DNA of 64,000 nucleotides from Eubacterium sp. AF16-48 (GTDB taxonomy: Bacteria > Bacillota > Clostridia > Lachnospirales > Lachnospiraceae): contig NZ_QUHB01000006.1 of assembly GCF_003479405.1 (NCBI RefSeq), forward strand, positions 62,001 through 126,000, read 5' to 3'. The notes beneath the pieces were generated by a model that was given only the letters and a program-made list of their open reading frames with translations, had not been told where the DNA came from and did no database searches. Position numbers and translations under genes: made by a program. Position 1 is the stretch's first letter; each line of letters begins with the position of its first letter. Below are positions 63,984 through 64,000 of the stretch, one piece after another.

Positions 63984-64000
63984 ATGAGACCAACTACCAT
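63984..64000 (+). CDS. Start of an unidentified gene (cut by window end)
   Basis: An ATG at 63984 follows AGGAGG by five bases and reads MRPTT before the window ends. The strong binding site and the short distance from the ABC-F stop suggest a co-transcribed gene. Nothing can be said of its function. Confidence 0.5.

Overview
The window is low-GC DNA (my estimate by eye is about 35% G+C) from a spore-forming Clostridia bacterium, most likely a gut Lachnospiraceae. The grounds are a partial germination-protease gene (gpr), a GerMN sporulation-type lipoprotein, Gram-positive two-component systems, clostridial hybrid-cluster protein, strong AGGAGG ribosome binding sites, class-typical TTGACA/TATAAT promoters, and several large secreted Lachnospiraceae-style proteins with FN3, CARDB, Big or YD repeats. 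I saw no rRNA, tRNA, CRISPR array or insertion sequence.

Layout. 1-7,970: gpr (partial) and rpsT diverge; a six-gene minus-strand operon runs comEA, response regulator, histidine kinase, GerMN lipoprotein, comEC, holA. 7,970-12,280: a small DMT transporter, then a phosphate module (Na/Pi cotransporter, phoP, phoR) behind a clear cluster of PhoP boxes. 12,337-18,267: arginine synthesis, argCJBD on minus and argG on plus from back-to-back promoters. 18,360-25,660: an accessory locus with a WapA/Rhs-type YD-repeat protein, a translationally coupled small membrane protein (candidate immunity), a HEAT-like gene broken by two in-frame TAG codons, and two nearly identical Big_14-like genes flanking it all. 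25,780-28,095: sugar acetyltransferase and an alpha-glucosidase. 28,327-31,980: a CsbB/YfhO-like glycosylation pair. 32,058-34,407: hcp and a divergent Crp/Fnr regulator sharing one palindromic operator. 34,409-43,868: a long minus-strand cluster (GNAT, phosphatase, topoisomerase subunits B and A, a glucosaminidase, a degenerate HAD protein, a parvulin-like lipoprotein). 44,093-50,091: a Pr6Pr membrane protein, an M15 peptidase with FN3-like repeats, and a 1,186-residue GH87-like alpha-1,3-glucanase. 50,385-53,889: rsmH-trpS-yjjG and luxS. 54,390-59,383: a papain-family secreted protease and a GH16 laminarinase-type enzyme. 59,526-62,151: a TraX-like membrane protein and a GlgX-like protein whose catalytic residues are all replaced. 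62,331 to the end: an ABC-F protein and the first codons of one more gene.

How it fits together. The cell makes arginine, senses phosphate, detoxifies nitrogen oxides through Hcp, decorates its surface, and secretes enzymes suited to alpha- and beta-1,3-glucans. The most unusual items are the GlgX-like pseudoenzyme, the Rhs accessory locus with its double-TAG gene and duplicated flanks, the pseudo-HAD in a cell-wall operon, and the embedding of a two-component system and a GerMN lipoprotein between comEA and comEC. Functions are read from motifs by eye; no database search was run.
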